From assembly GCF_029211325.2 (NCBI RefSeq), contig NZ_CP135996.1:1674001-1738000 (forward strand): a stretch of DNA of 64,000 nt, given 5' to 3'. Below are positions 33,448 through 42,925 of this stretch, in pieces. Origin of the DNA: Caproicibacterium argilliputei (GTDB lineage: Bacteria; Bacillota; Clostridia; Oscillospirales; Acutalibacteraceae). Numbering within the stretch: the stretch's first letter is position 1; every line of letters starts with the position of its first letter. The notes below the pieces were generated by a model. The model ran no database searches. It saw only the letters and a list, made by a program, of their open reading frames with translations, and was not told where the DNA came from. The translations under genes were made by a program, and so were the position numbers.

Positions 33448-35000
33448 TTTTCGTGTTCCTCCTCTTTCTGTGTCGGACTGCCGCTGTACGGTGGCAGTCC
33501 CTGCGGTGCTTCCGAAGGCGATTCCATCTCCTTCACCGTTAGCGAAAACCAGAACGTACTGCCCTTGCCAAGTGCGCTGCGCACACCGTAAGCCCCGTCG
33601 TGCATATCCAGAATCGTTTTCACGATTGACAGCCCCAAACCAGTACCGATCTGTGCGCGCTTGTGTTCTTTATCAACTTTGTAATATCGCTTCCAGATAT
33701 CCTTCAGCTTGTCTGGTGGAATGCCCTCGCCAGTGTCTGTGACCTCCACCCGCACCTGTGCCCCATCCACAATCTGCCGCAGCATGACACGGCGGTCTTT
33801 GCCGGTGTAGGTAATGGCATTGTTTATCAAATTATAAACAACCTGCGAAATTTTCAGTTCATCTGCGTAGACAATCACATCTTCCGCAGCCTCAAATGTC
33901 AAAACATAATCCGTCATTTTGTCGTAGCGGTGCAGAATTCCGCGGATCGTTTCCGTCAGGTCAAATTCTGTTTTTTCTACTTTCTGCGTGCCGGACTGCA
34001 GCTTGCTGAGATCCAACGTGTCATTGACCAAAGAAGTCAGCCGCTTTGCTTCGTCAATAATCACCTGCACATTTTCCGGCGTATTTTCGCCGGGCAGATC
34101 TCGCATGATTTCCGCATAACCCGAAATCATGGTCAGCGGCGTGCGCAGGTCATGGCTGATGTTGGCCACCAAATCCCGCTGCAGGTGTTCCACCTTTCCC
34201 AGCTCCTGCGCCGCATAATTCAGTGTATGCGCCAGCTGCGCAATTTCACGGTATCCGTTTTCTTCAAAGGAAACGTCATAATCGCCGGTAGCAAGTTCTT
34301 TTGCGGTTGCTGTAATCTGAATCATCGGCGAACTGATGTGGCGGGACAGATACAGCGCCAGAAACGCCCCCACGGCAAGCAAAATCATGGTCATCCAGAC
34401 AATCTGCGTACGAATGGTGCGGGTGGTCGCATCCATCGGCGTCAGCATGGTGTACAGTAAAATCATGTAAGCGCTGCCGCTGGAATCTTTCTGCACAGTC
34501 GCATAAACCTGCGCTCGATCCGCACTGCCGCCGCTGTTAATCACTTCGTAATGCTTGCCACCCTCTGCCACTGTTTTCTGCAGAATGTCCAGCAGATATG
34601 GACGAATCACATCCGAAAAGCGGTTTGGGGAAAAGTCGATGCTGAACAAAGACTTACCGGTAACGGCGCGCACGCCGACCGCGTAAATCTGGCCGCTGCG
34701 GGCAGTTTCCTCGATGATATTGCGCAAGTCTGGGCTGTAAAGGTTATCCTGGATGGTTTCTGCCGCGTGTGTCAGTTCCGCACGCTTCGTCTGCTCATAA
34801 AACCGGTCAAACAGCACACTCTGAAACAGCCAGATTACTGCCAGAATCAGTAGGGCGAACACCGAAAAAGCCGCAAAAATACGCCATTTGATGCTGATGT
34901 TTTTCAAATGCTCACGCAGCATACGGAACGAAAAGGGCGGCTTCGGCACTGTGCCGTCCACATCCGGAGGCTGCGACACCTGCAGGTTATTCTGCTTCAA
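33444..35000 (-). CDS. membrane sensor histidine kinase
   Basis: 518 residues: cytoplasmic N-terminus (1-38), membrane segment 1 (about 40-62), an extracellular sensor region (65-200), membrane segment 2 (about 204-224), HAMP, dimerisation/phosphoacceptor domain with ISHDLRTPLTMISGYAEIM (phospho-His), and an ATPase domain with YNLINNAITYTG (N box), DTGEGIP (G1) and GTGLGLSIVK (G2). It has the class I layout of PhoR/WalK-like kinases. Overlaps the response regulator by 14 bases and gpsA by 4. The signal is not evident from sequence. Confidence 0.95.
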   Translation of the reverse strand: MKQNNLQVSQPPDVDGTVPKPPFSFRMLREHLKNISIKWRIFAAFSVFALLILAVIWLFQSVLFDRFYEQTKRAELTHAAETIQDNLYSPDLRNIIEETARSGQIYAVGVRAVTGKSLFSIDFSPNRFSDVIRPYLLDILQKTVAEGGKHYEVINSGGSADRAQVYATVQKDSSGSAYMILLYTMLTPMDATTRTIRTQIVWMTMILLAVGAFLALYLSRHISSPMIQITATAKELATGDYDVSFEENGYREIAQLAHTLNYAAQELGKVEHLQRDLVANISHDLRTPLTMISGYAEIMRDLPGENTPENVQVIIDEAKRLTSLVNDTLDLSKLQSGTQKVEKTEFDLTETIRGILHRYDKMTDYVLTFEAAEDVIVYADELKISQVVYNLINNAITYTGKDRRVMLRQIVDGAQVRVEVTDTGEGIPPDKLKDIWKRYYKVDKEHKRAQIGTGLGLSIVKTILDMHDGAYGVRSALGKGSTFWFSLTVKEMESPSEAPQGLPPYSGSPTQKEEEHEK

Positions 35001-35667
35001 AACGATACCCCACCCCTCTGAGCGTTACAATGAACTTGGCGTAAGGACCGAGGCTTTTCCGCAGCAGCTTGATGTGTGTATCCAGGGTACGGTCATCTCC
35101 GTAAAAATCATATCCCCACACATTGGTAATCAGCTGCTCGCGTGTCAGCGCAATGTTCCGGTTGCTGACCATGTAAAACAGCAGGTCGTACTCTTTGGGG
35201 GAAAGTTCCACTTTCTCGCCATCCACGGTAACAATACGCGCTGTGAAGTCGATATTCAGCCCCTCCAGCGCCACAACTTCCTTCTGCGAACCGCTGCCGG
35301 ACTGCGCACGCTTAATGATGGCGCCGACACGCATCATCAGTTCCTTGGGCGAAAAAGGCTTGACCACGTAATCATCAATACCCAGTTCAAAGCCGTGAAT
35401 CTTGTCATACTCCTCACCGCGGGCTGAAAGCATCAGCACCGGTGATTCACAGACTTTGCGAATCTCCTTCACTGCAGAAAAGCCGTCCAGTTCGGGCATC
35501 ATGACATCCATAATAATCAAGTCAAAATCACGCGGATGATCCCGGCAGGTCTGCACAGCCTGCATACCATCCTCGGCTTCCACCACCGCGTATCCCTCAA
35601 ACTCCGCATACTTTTTAATCAGCAGGCGGATTTTTTCCTCATCATCAACAACCAAAATACGGTACAT
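34987..35667 (-). CDS. OmpR/PhoB-family response regulator
   Basis: 226 residues: receiver domain (1-118) with VVDDEEKIR acidic pocket, phospho-Asp in IIMDVMMPELDG and Lys in YVVKPFSPKEL; winged-helix DNA-binding domain (about 130-226) ending TLRGVGYRFE. I start at MYRILVV, preceded by GGAGG at 8 bases. First gene of the operon with the sensor kinase and gpsA. Confidence 0.96.
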   Translation of the reverse strand: MYRILVVDDEEKIRLLIKKYAEFEGYAVVEAEDGMQAVQTCRDHPRDFDLIIMDVMMPELDGFSAVKEIRKVCESPVLMLSARGEEYDKIHGFELGIDDYVVKPFSPKELMMRVGAIIKRAQSGSGSQKEVVALEGLNIDFTARIVTVDGEKVELSPKEYDLLFYMVSNRNIALTREQLITNVWGYDFYGDDRTLDTHIKLLRKSLGPYAKFIVTLRGVGYRFEAE

Positions 35668-35715
35668 ACTTGATTCCTCCTCCCGGCAGGCAGGGCTTGC
35701 GTCCGGTTTTACTCT

Positions 35716-35744
35716 ATTATATCGCACTGGCGCGCAGTCTGCAA
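35716..35744 (-). promoter_or_regulatory. promoter of the two-component/gpsA operon
   Basis: Minus strand: TTGCAG, 17 bases, TATAAT. Confidence 0.75.
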
Positions 35745-35844
35745 TTCCCTGTCAGCGGTACGCTTTCTTTCTTTTTATAACCATAATGCACGTTTGTGAA
35801 CAGGCCGTGAAAGGTTTCGCACAGACTGATGAAAAGCAAAACGC

Positions 35845-35873
35845 TTGCACACTGCACGAAAATACGGTATAGT
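35845..35873 (+). promoter_or_regulatory. promoter of the tandem Rrf2 genes
   Basis: TTGCAC, 17 bases, TATAGT. The following 60 bases up to the TTG start are AT-rich with partial dyad symmetry and could bind an Rrf2 protein (autoregulation inferred). Confidence 0.7.
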
Positions 35874-35937
35874 TATGGTGTACCAAAATTGTTGGAATTT
35901 CCGGTTATACACCGGGAAACAGAAAGAAGGAACCGGA

Positions 35938-36375
35938 TTGAAATTGTCTACCCGAAGCCGCTATGCACTGGAAGGCATGCTTTACCTTGCTGTTTACGGC
36001 GAAGGCAGGCCGGTGCCGGTAAAGGAGATTTCCCGTGAAACGGGTATTTCTACCGCTTATTTGGAACAAATTTTTTTCCTGCTGAAAAAGGCCGGCCTTA
36101 CTGCCACTGTCCGCGGCAGCCACGGCGGTTTTGTACCGGCACGACCACTGCAGGAAATCACAGCCGGCATGATTGTCCGTACAATTGATGGAGAAATTTC
36201 TCCGGTAAACTGTGTGAGCAATCCAGAGGAATGCGCACCGGACCGTATGGCAGACTGCCCCACGCGGCCGCTTTGGGTAAAAGCTGCCGAAGCCATTTCC
36301 GGCACGCTGGACGCCCTTACTCTGAAAGACCTGCGGTGTGGCTTCCTAAAAGAAAGCGAGGCCGAAAAAACGTGA
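35938..36375 (+). CDS. Rrf2-family regulator with Cys cluster
   Basis: 145 residues, winged helix of the Rrf2 family (LKLSTRSRYALEGMLYLA start, then VKEISRETGISTAYLEQIF recognition region). The start is TTG, fixed by the family N-terminus and AAGGA 6-7 bases upstream; longer frames read through the promoter. Three Cys in CVSNPEECAPDRMADC occupy the place where IscR-type members bind a 2Fe-2S cluster, though the spacing is wider than in E. coli IscR. It is followed by a second Rrf2 gene in GTGA overlap. No isc/suf or cysteine genes are adjacent, so the target is not evident. Confidence 0.88.
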   Translation: MKLSTRSRYALEGMLYLAVYGEGRPVPVKEISRETGISTAYLEQIFFLLKKAGLTATVRGSHGGFVPARPLQEITAGMIVRTIDGEISPVNCVSNPEECAPDRMADCPTRPLWVKAAEAISGTLDALTLKDLRCGFLKESEAEKT

Positions 36376-36767
36376 AAATCTCTACCAAAGGCCGGTACGG
36401 ACTGCGCGCCATGCTTGCGCTGGTTCGTGACGGCAGGGAATTGGTTTCTCTCTCGACCATCGCACAAAAAGAAAACCTCTCACTGAACTACTTGGAAAGT
36501 ATTTTTTCTCAAATGAAGCGTGCGGGACTGGTGGTGGGCGTGACCGGCGCGCAGGGCGGATACCGCTTGGCACGACCCGCCAGTCAGATCTCTGTTTATG
36601 ATGTTCTGCAGGCGCTGGAAGGCAGCCTTTCTGTCACACAATCGGAGTCGGAGTCAGATATGACACCGCTGCGCCGCTACCTGACTGACTGCGTCTGGAA
36701 CGTGATTGATGAAAAAGTGGAACAGATTTTTCGCAGCATGACGCTGCTGGAACTGGCAAATGCATAA
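36372..36767 (+). CDS. Rrf2-family regulator lacking the Fe-S cysteines
   Basis: 131 residues; the family start VKISTKGRYGLRAMLALV fixes a GTG start that overlaps the preceding stop as GTGA. The helix-turn-helix is in LSTIAQKENLSLNYLESIF and the wing in GAQGGYRLARP. Where IscR has its Cys cluster this protein has SESESDMTPLRRYLTD, with only one Cys nearby, so it probably binds no Fe-S cluster and may resemble CymR-type members. No strong ribosome site; translation is probably coupled to the first gene. Confidence 0.88.
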   Translation: MKISTKGRYGLRAMLALVRDGRELVSLSTIAQKENLSLNYLESIFSQMKRAGLVVGVTGAQGGYRLARPASQISVYDVLQALEGSLSVTQSESESDMTPLRRYLTDCVWNVIDEKVEQIFRSMTLLELANA

Positions 36768-36779
36768 ACCCGCAGGCAT

Positions 36780-36829
36780 AAAAAAGACAGTCGGCGCAAG
36801 TTTTGGCTCTGCGCCGACTGTCTTTTTTC
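36780..36829. terminator. bidirectional terminator
   Basis: GACAGTCGGCGCA / TGCGCCGACTGTC with A and T runs; ends the Rrf2 operon and the operon ending in the alcohol dehydrogenase. Confidence 0.93.
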
Positions 36830-36837
36830 TATGTATT

Positions 36838-38022
36838 TCAGTAATTGGCGTTTTGATAAATGCGGTATGCCGCGGGAATATCCAGCTTGCAGAAAGTTCC
36901 GACGGTGCGTGCACCATCGTACATACAGTTGGAAGCAAGCTTATGCAGCACGTCATCCGGCTGGATGCCAACGCCGCGCAACTCCGAAAAGCACGTCGGC
37001 ATATCCAATGAGCGAAAGAAGCGAACGGTCAGCATAATGCCCGACTTGGCCTTTTCTGCGGTATCACCGCCAGAAACCCCCCAGACCTTTTCCGCGTAGC
37101 GCGCAAAGCGCTCCGGTGCACTCGGCATCACATAATTCGCCCAGGAGTCCCAAACTGCCGAAAGGCTGGCACCATGCGCAACGTCAAACATCGCACTGAG
37201 CTCATGCCCAAGCTGGTGCACGGAAAAATCCTTTTCATTGCCTAAGCCGGTCAGATTGTTGTGCGAAATGCTGCCGCACCACATCAATTCGCTCATCGCA
37301 TCATAATTGGTCTGGTCGCAGTGCGCCACCCGCCCGTTGCGGATAATCACACGCATGACCGCCTCTGCAAGTTCGTCTGTAAGCTGGTTATTGCGGTCGA
37401 TGGTGAAGTAGCGATCCAGTGTATGCATCAGCATATCGGTAATCCCGCAAGAAAGCTGAAAGCGCGGCAGCGTGTAGGTAAGCTCCGGATTCAGAACCGC
37501 GAACCGCGGCCGGTTGAAATCCGTGTTGAGGCCGCGCTTGCGCTTGCTTTCCTCATCAGTTAAAACCGCGGAATCACTGCTTTCGCTGCCGGCGGCTGGA
37601 ATGGTCAAAACCACACCCACCGGATAAGCGCCGGTCACCGGTTCTTTGCGTGTCCAAAAATCCCAAATATCCTTTCCAGGATGGGCAAGACCGATTGCTA
37701 CAGCTTTGGCAGTGTCGATGACGCTGCCGCCGCCGACTGCCAGAACAAAATCGGCGCTGAATGCCTGCGCACACGCACAAGCCTCGCGCGCAAAGGAAAG
37801 GCGCGGATTGGGATGCACCCCGCCCATTTTTTTGAAAGCAAGGCCGCCCCGCTGCAGAACCGAACCAATGCGGTCAATCAGCCCGCTGCGCTCCGCGCTG
37901 CCGCCGCCGTAAAGAATCAAAACCCTGCTGCCGCCGTATTTCTTAATTTCTTCCGCTGTTTTCAGTTCCGCATCTTTACCGAAAACCATTTCTGTAGGAC
38001 ATTGATACACGAAACTCTGCAT
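36838..38022 (-). CDS. iron-containing alcohol dehydrogenase (butanol dehydrogenase-like)
   Basis: 394 residues of the type III (Fe) alcohol dehydrogenase family, closest in pattern to NAD(P)H-dependent butanol dehydrogenases/YugJ. Seen: LILYGGGSAERSG, GGGSVIDTAKA for the nucleotide, TIPAAGSESSDSAVL, and the metal region with CGITDMLMHTLDRY and HQLGHELSAMFDVAHGASLS. It reduces aldehydes to alcohols in fermentation; substrate not assignable. It follows the aminopeptidase by 81 bases without a clear promoter and ends at a bidirectional terminator. Confidence 0.93.
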   Translation of the reverse strand: MQSFVYQCPTEMVFGKDAELKTAEEIKKYGGSRVLILYGGGSAERSGLIDRIGSVLQRGGLAFKKMGGVHPNPRLSFAREACACAQAFSADFVLAVGGGSVIDTAKAVAIGLAHPGKDIWDFWTRKEPVTGAYPVGVVLTIPAAGSESSDSAVLTDEESKRKRGLNTDFNRPRFAVLNPELTYTLPRFQLSCGITDMLMHTLDRYFTIDRNNQLTDELAEAVMRVIIRNGRVAHCDQTNYDAMSELMWCGSISHNNLTGLGNEKDFSVHQLGHELSAMFDVAHGASLSAVWDSWANYVMPSAPERFARYAEKVWGVSGGDTAEKAKSGIMLTVRFFRSLDMPTCFSELRGVGIQPDDVLHKLASNCMYDGARTVGTFCKLDIPAAYRIYQNANY

Positions 38023-38103
38023 TCGCCAATACCTCTTTTCAACACAAAGAACGGGCCTTACCGGCCTTTGGGGATGCAGACCGGCTGCCCGCTGTTTCTA
38101 AAA

Positions 38104-39516
38104 TTATTCTGCTTCAAAGAACACTTTTACGCCCTGATAGGTCATGTATTCATCCAGCTTGCTGACCACTTCAAACGGTGCATGCATGGACAGCACCGGC
38201 ACACCGACATCAATAACGTCGACGTTCATACCGGCAATATACATTGCAACGGTTCCGCCGCCGCCGCCATCCACCTTACCCAGCTCGCCAATTTGCCAAA
38301 GCACTTCATTTTCATCAAACAGGCGGCGAATCTCGCAGACAAACTCTGCACAGGCGTCGCTGGTATCATATTTGCCGCGCGCACCGGTGTACTTAGAAAG
38401 ACCAACGCCATTGTTCAGATAGGTGGAGTTGTTCGCTTCGTAAGCATCCGGATAGTTCGGGTCAAATGCCGCTGTAACGTCGGCAGACAGGCAGCGGGAC
38501 TTTGCCAGCACATGGCGGACTTTCAGCCCCTCTGCATCCGCAAGGTCTTCGATAAAGTCGTGCAGGAAATTGGAGTCCAGGCCGGTGTTGCCCACACTGC
38601 CGATTTCCTCACGGTCTGCCAGCACAGTAATAGCCGTACGCTTCGGCGTTTTGGTCTTAACCGCAGCCATCAGCTCCGCATAAGCGCAGGAGCGGTCATC
38701 CTGCCCGTATGCGCCGACCAGCGCGCGGTCAAACCCGATGTCGCAGGGATGGAACGCAGGTGTAAAGGCAATGTCCGCAGAAACGAAGTCCTCTTCGGTA
38801 ATGCCGTACTGCTCGTTGAGCAGCTTCATAACATTGAGCTTAAACAGGCGCTCGCCGTCTTCATCACGCACGGGGCGGCTGCCAACCAGAACATTCAGCT
38901 TTTCTCCCTCAATGGCTTTGCCCAGAGTTTTCTGGGACTGCTCCGCAGAAAGGTGCGGGAGCAGGTCGCTGATGGTGAACATCGGGTCGCCCGGCTCTTC
39001 GCCCAAACGCAGATCCACATAACTGCCGTCCTTACGGCAGATACGACCATGCATTGCCAGCGGGATGGTGGTCCACTGGTATTTTTTAATACCGCCGTAA
39101 TAATGGGTTTTGAGATGCGCCAGGTCGTTCTGCTCAAACAGCGGATGGGGCTTTAAGTCCAGACGCGGGCAGTCGATGTGCGCCGCCGCAATGTGCACGC
39201 CGTTTTTGCAGCCTTCTGTGCCGATTACCGCCAGAATCAGGGATTTTCCGCGGTTGTTGTAATACACCTTGCTGCCTGCCTGATACTGCTTGTCCGCCTC
39301 GAACGGCACAAAGCCCGCGTCCTGCACAATTTTCAGCGCGGTGTTCACTGCTTCCCGCTCGGTTTTCGCATTCTCAAGAAAGTCCTTGTATCCCTCGCAG
39401 AAAGCATCCGCTTTCTTGACTTTGGAATCGCTGACTGAGAAGAATCCGTTCTTCCGGTCAATTAAAAGCTTTTTTGCAAGCTCTTTGGTATCCGGTTTTT
39501 CCGACTTTTTCGCCAT
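38104..39516 (-). CDS. M18-family aminopeptidase
   Basis: 470 residues of the dinuclear-zinc M18 family. Metal and catalytic residues are in AAHIDCPRLDLK (His, Asp), GAYGQDDRSCAYAEL (Asp), LADREEIGSVGNTG (Glu-Glu), LSADVTAAFDP (Asp) and SMHAPFEV (His). It should remove acidic or neutral N-terminal residues from peptides in the cytosol. I start at MAKKSEK, preceded by GGAGG; the frame begins six codons earlier inside the ribosome site. 14 bases after the lytic transglycosylase. Confidence 0.94.
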   Translation of the reverse strand: MAKKSEKPDTKELAKKLLIDRKNGFFSVSDSKVKKADAFCEGYKDFLENAKTEREAVNTALKIVQDAGFVPFEADKQYQAGSKVYYNNRGKSLILAVIGTEGCKNGVHIAAAHIDCPRLDLKPHPLFEQNDLAHLKTHYYGGIKKYQWTTIPLAMHGRICRKDGSYVDLRLGEEPGDPMFTISDLLPHLSAEQSQKTLGKAIEGEKLNVLVGSRPVRDEDGERLFKLNVMKLLNEQYGITEEDFVSADIAFTPAFHPCDIGFDRALVGAYGQDDRSCAYAELMAAVKTKTPKRTAITVLADREEIGSVGNTGLDSNFLHDFIEDLADAEGLKVRHVLAKSRCLSADVTAAFDPNYPDAYEANNSTYLNNGVGLSKYTGARGKYDTSDACAEFVCEIRRLFDENEVLWQIGELGKVDGGGGGTVAMYIAGMNVDVIDVGVPVLSMHAPFEVVSKLDEYMTYQGVKVFFEAE

Positions 39517-39530
39517 AGTGAGTCCTCCAT

Positions 39531-40187
39531 TCATTTTGCTGACGATGTACTGTCTTGCCCGTATAATGTTTTATACTGTGTATAATTCGCCGCGACCTTC
39601 CGGGTATATGTACGGGTTTCCGCAAAGGGAATCTTCTGCAGGGTTTTGCCATCTGAAGAGTATTCCTTGTTTTTCAGCCATCCCCGAACGTTGCCCATGC
39701 CTGCGTTGTAAGCAGCAAGCGCCGTGTTCTGATTTGGAAACATTTCCAGCAGAATCGAAAGGTACTTGCACCCAAAGCGGATGTTGGTCTTGGGATCATA
39801 CAGGTCATCTGTAGTATACTGCCTTTTATCACTTTTGTCCATGGTGCCGATCAGCCACGAAAAGGTATCCGGCATAATCTGCATCAAGCCAATGGCACCG
39901 GCCTGTGAAACGCAGTTGGGGTCAAACCCGCTTTCCTGCTTGATGACCGCATAAACCAGAGCCGGCTCCACATGAAACTCTTTGCTTTCCAGTTCCACAT
40001 ACTCCGAATACGTGCGCGGATAGGACGCATACTCCAACTGCTGCCCGGACTTCTGGACAGACAGTGTGCAGACATACACAATCAGCGACACAACAACAAC
40101 AACCGCCATGACTGCCAGGGTTCGGTTGCGAATCACAATATTGCGGCGTGTTCTCGCCCACGCTTTGTCAGATACTTTGCTGCTCAT
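39531..40187 (-). CDS. membrane-anchored lytic transglycosylase (SLT domain)
   Basis: 218 residues: a basic N-terminus, an uncleaved-looking signal anchor (about 22-43; TLAVMAVVVVVSLIVYVC), and an SLT lysozyme-like domain (65-200) with the catalytic Glu in VIKQESGFDPNCVSQAGAIG, LMQIMPDTF and AAYNAGMGNVRGW. Cleaves glycan strands of peptidoglycan outside the membrane. The start overlaps coaE by ATGA; the longer frame reading into coaE is rejected. Confidence 0.93.
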   Translation of the reverse strand: MSSKVSDKAWARTRRNIVIRNRTLAVMAVVVVVSLIVYVCTLSVQKSGQQLEYASYPRTYSEYVELESKEFHVEPALVYAVIKQESGFDPNCVSQAGAIGLMQIMPDTFSWLIGTMDKSDKRQYTTDDLYDPKTNIRFGCKYLSILLEMFPNQNTALAAYNAGMGNVRGWLKNKEYSSDGKTLQKIPFAETRTYTRKVAANYTQYKTLYGQDSTSSAK

Positions 40188-40783
40188 AAACACTCTCCCA
40201 GCCATATCCGCAGCTGCCTTTCGGCATGTGCGGGCACTTCTGCAGGCGGCAGGGTTCCATCCAGAATCCAGTCCGCGTGCGACCGGAAAAACGCCTCTCC
40301 GAACTGTGACGCCATCCGGCGAACCGCCTCTTCTCTGCTGATTTTGTCCCGCTGCAGAATCCGTGCCAGCCGCAGGGGCTCTGGCGCCAGCACAGCGGCA
40401 ACAGTCGTGCATACGGTTTCCAGTCCGCCTTCATAAAGCTGCGGTGCGTCGATAATCACTGCGCGGGACTTTCTCTCTGCTGCGTGCAGCTCCGACAAAA
40501 TGGCCGCACGAATGGCAGGATGCGTCGCCGCGTTCAGCTTCTGAACCGACTGTGCATCCGCAAAGGCGCGTGTGGCAAGCAGCCTGCGGTTCAGCACGCC
40601 GTCCCGATAAATCTCCGCGCCAAAAGCCTGCTCAAGCGCCTGCCTGACCTGCGGCTGCTCCACTGCCCGGCGGGCCAGCCGGTCACAGTCAATGACGGTG
40701 CAGTGCAAAGCACGGAACGCTGCCGACCAAGTGGATTTTCCCGCGCCCGTAGGCCCTGTCAGGCCTATCACCGGGCTACGCAA
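40184..40783 (-). CDS. coaE: dephospho-CoA kinase
   Basis: Last step of CoA synthesis. About 199 residues with the P-loop GLTGPTGAGKST, CDRLARRAV and the lid/acceptor region (HPAIRAAI, RDKISREEAVRRMASQ). The start is uncertain: no ATG lies near the family N-terminus; a TTG at 40783 is 9 bases after GAGG and overlaps ywlC by 8 bases, while a GTG at 40810 is also open. The pair ywlC-coaE followed by a transglycosylase is translationally coupled throughout. Confidence 0.92.
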   Translation of the reverse strand: MRSPVIGLTGPTGAGKSTWSAAFRALHCTVIDCDRLARRAVEQPQVRQALEQAFGAEIYRDGVLNRRLLATRAFADAQSVQKLNAATHPAIRAAILSELHAAERKSRAVIIDAPQLYEGGLETVCTTVAAVLAPEPLRLARILQRDKISREEAVRRMASQFGEAFFRSHADWILDGTLPPAEVPAHAERQLRIWLGECL

Positions 40784-41795
40784 GGGCAAGTACCTCAAAT
40801 CCGGCGGCACGCATCAGGCGGTTGTATACTGCCAATCCCACGCCCTTCGGCTCTGGACAGCGAGCATAAACCGTCTGCGCACCGCGTGCGTCAAACTCAC
40901 GCAGCGCGTCAAACAGCTCGTGCGCCATGGCCGCATCGTCCGAACTGCTGCCATAACAAATCGCCGGCACCTCCAGATGGGCATCATCCCCATTATAGCA
41001 CAGCGCCATCACGCCGGAGCCTTTGTGCGCATTGACATATGCCGCGTACTGCGCATCTGTTCCCTGCAGGATAATGACATCTGCCTTGGGGGAATAATGC
41101 TTGTACTTCATGCCCGGAGAGGCGGCGCGCACGCCCTCTTTCAGCGGGTGCAGCACCGCATCGTCCATCTCCACAGTGCCCAGCACTGCGCGCAGCTGCT
41201 CCAGCGTAATGCCGCCGGGACGCAGCAGCCGCGGCGTGGGTGTGGCAAGCGTAATCACCGTGCTTTCCACACCCACGCCGCAGGGACCGCCATCCAAAAC
41301 CGCCTCGATTTTTCCGCGCAGGTCGTGCAGAACGTGCTGCGCAGTTGTGGGGCTTGGTCTGCCAGATGTATTGGCAGACGGCGCCGCCAGCGGCAGACCG
41401 CTTTCCGCAATGATTCGCTGCGCCGCCGGGTGAGACGGAAAACGAACGGCCACGGTTGGCAGCCCTGCGCTCACCTCATTCGGAATACAAGGGGCTTTGG
41501 GCAAAATCATGGTCAGCGGGCCGGGCCAGAATGCCTTTGCCAGTTTTTTCGCCGCCTCTGGCACTTCCGTAACCAAATCGTAAATCTGCTCGAACTTCGC
41601 AATATGCACAATCAAGGGGTTATCTGCCGGGCGGCCTTTTGCCGCAAAAATTTTCGCGGCGGCTTTGCCGTCCAACGCATTTGCCGCAAGCCCGTAAACG
41701 GTTTCTGTCGGGATGCCGACCAAGCCGCCCTGCCGCAGAATCTGCGCAGCGCGTGCAAATCCCTTATCATCGGTCTTTAAGGATTCTGTCTGCAT
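40776..41795 (-). CDS. ywlC: threonylcarbamoyl-AMP synthase (Sua5/YwlC)
   Basis: Makes the activated intermediate for t6A37 in ANN-decoding tRNAs. 339 residues, the long Sua5 form: YrdC domain (1-205) with GIPTETVYGLAANA, AKGRPADNPLIVH and SANTSGRPSPT, a linker SPGMKYKHYSPKA, and the C-terminal Sua5 domain. GGAGG precedes the ATG by 7. It is co-transcribed with prfA, a common arrangement in Firmicutes. Confidence 0.95.
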   Translation of the reverse strand: MQTESLKTDDKGFARAAQILRQGGLVGIPTETVYGLAANALDGKAAAKIFAAKGRPADNPLIVHIAKFEQIYDLVTEVPEAAKKLAKAFWPGPLTMILPKAPCIPNEVSAGLPTVAVRFPSHPAAQRIIAESGLPLAAPSANTSGRPSPTTAQHVLHDLRGKIEAVLDGGPCGVGVESTVITLATPTPRLLRPGGITLEQLRAVLGTVEMDDAVLHPLKEGVRAASPGMKYKHYSPKADVIILQGTDAQYAAYVNAHKGSGVMALCYNGDDAHLEVPAICYGSSSDDAAMAHELFDALREFDARGAQTVYARCPEPKGVGLAVYNRLMRAAGFEVLALA

Positions 41796-41833
41796 CAATT
41801 TCCCTCCTTCAAAATAAAAAACCGGATTTGCCT

Positions 41834-42919
41834 TTACGCACCGGCGCGCCCTTCCATGGAATCTTCCAACTGACTGGAGCGCTCAGCGGAAATTAAGGGG
41901 TCAACGACCTCATCCAACGCGCCATTCAGGATATCCTCCAGCCTATAAAGCGTCAATCCGATGCGATGGTCCGTCACGCGGCTCTGCGGATAGTTATATG
42001 TGCGAATCCGCTCGCTGCGGTCGCCGGTGCCCACCTGGCTGCGACGCTCGGAAGCGATGGCATCATCATGCCGCCGCTGCTCAATGTCCAGCAGCCGGCT
42101 GCGCAACACCCGCAAGGCTTTGTCCTTGTTTTTAAACTGGCTGCGCTCATCCTGACACTCCACCACCAAGCCGGATGGCAAGTGCGTAATGCGAATGGCG
42201 GAACTGGTTTTGTTAATGTGCTGACCGCCGGCGCCGCTGGAACGAAACGTGTCAATCTGCAAATCCTTCGGGTCAATCTGGACATCCACCTCGTCTGCCT
42301 CCGGCAAAACCGCAACTGTGGCAGTAGAAGTGTGAATACGGCCCTGCGCCTCTGTTTCCGGAACGCGCTGCACACGGTGCACACCGCTTTCATACTTCAG
42401 GCGCGACCATGCCCCCTGCCCTGAAACCATAAAGCTGATTTCCTTATAGCCGCCCAGTTCTGTCTCATTCGCATTCAGAATCTCTGTATTCCAACCGCGC
42501 ATCTGCGCATACATCACATACATCCGGTACAGGACAGCGGAAAAAAGCGCGGCTTCTTCCCCACCGGCACCGCCGCGGATTTCCACGATGACATTTTTAT
42601 CATCATTCGGGTCTTTCGGCAACAGCAGGATTTTGATTTCCTCGGTCAGTTTTTCCAAAGCCTTGTCTGCTTCCTTCAGCTGCTGCGCTGCCAGTTCATG
42701 CAAGTCACGGCTGCCGCTGTCAGCCAGCAATTCCTGGGCTTCGGCGTGATCTGCCTGTGCCTTTTGGTACTGACGGTAATGCACAACAATCGGCTCCAAG
42801 CCGCTGTATTCTTTCATCAAGTCCGTATATAAACGCTGGTCGGCGGTTACAGACGGATCGCACAGCCGGACACTCAATTCTTCAAACCGTTTCTCAAAAA
42901 CCACAAGATTTTCAAACAT
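41834..42919 (-). CDS. prfA: peptide chain release factor 1
   Basis: Terminates translation at UAA and UAG. 361 residues. RF1 and not RF2 is shown by [27 protein letters not shown] sequence; the catalytic GGQ is in [14 protein letters not shown]. Follows the DUF951 gene by 6 bases. prmC, often adjacent, is not present. Confidence 0.97.
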   Translation of the reverse strand: MFENLVVFEKRFEELSVRLCDPSVTADQRLYTDLMKEYSGLEPIVVHYRQYQKAQADHAEAQELLADSGSRDLHELAAQQLKEADKALEKLTEEIKILLLPKDPNDDKNVIVEIRGGAGGEEAALFSAVLYRMYVMYAQMRGWNTEILNANETELGGYKEISFMVSGQGAWSRLKYESGVHRVQRVPETEAQGRIHTSTATVAVLPEADEVDVQIDPKDLQIDTFRSSGAGGQHINKTSSAIRITHLPSGLVVECQDERSQFKNKDKALRVLRSRLLDIEQRRHDDAIASERRSQVGTGDRSERIRTYNYPQSRVTDHRIGLTLYRLEDILNGALDEVVDPLISAERSSQLEDSMEGRAGA

Positions 42920-42925
42920 TCCGTA

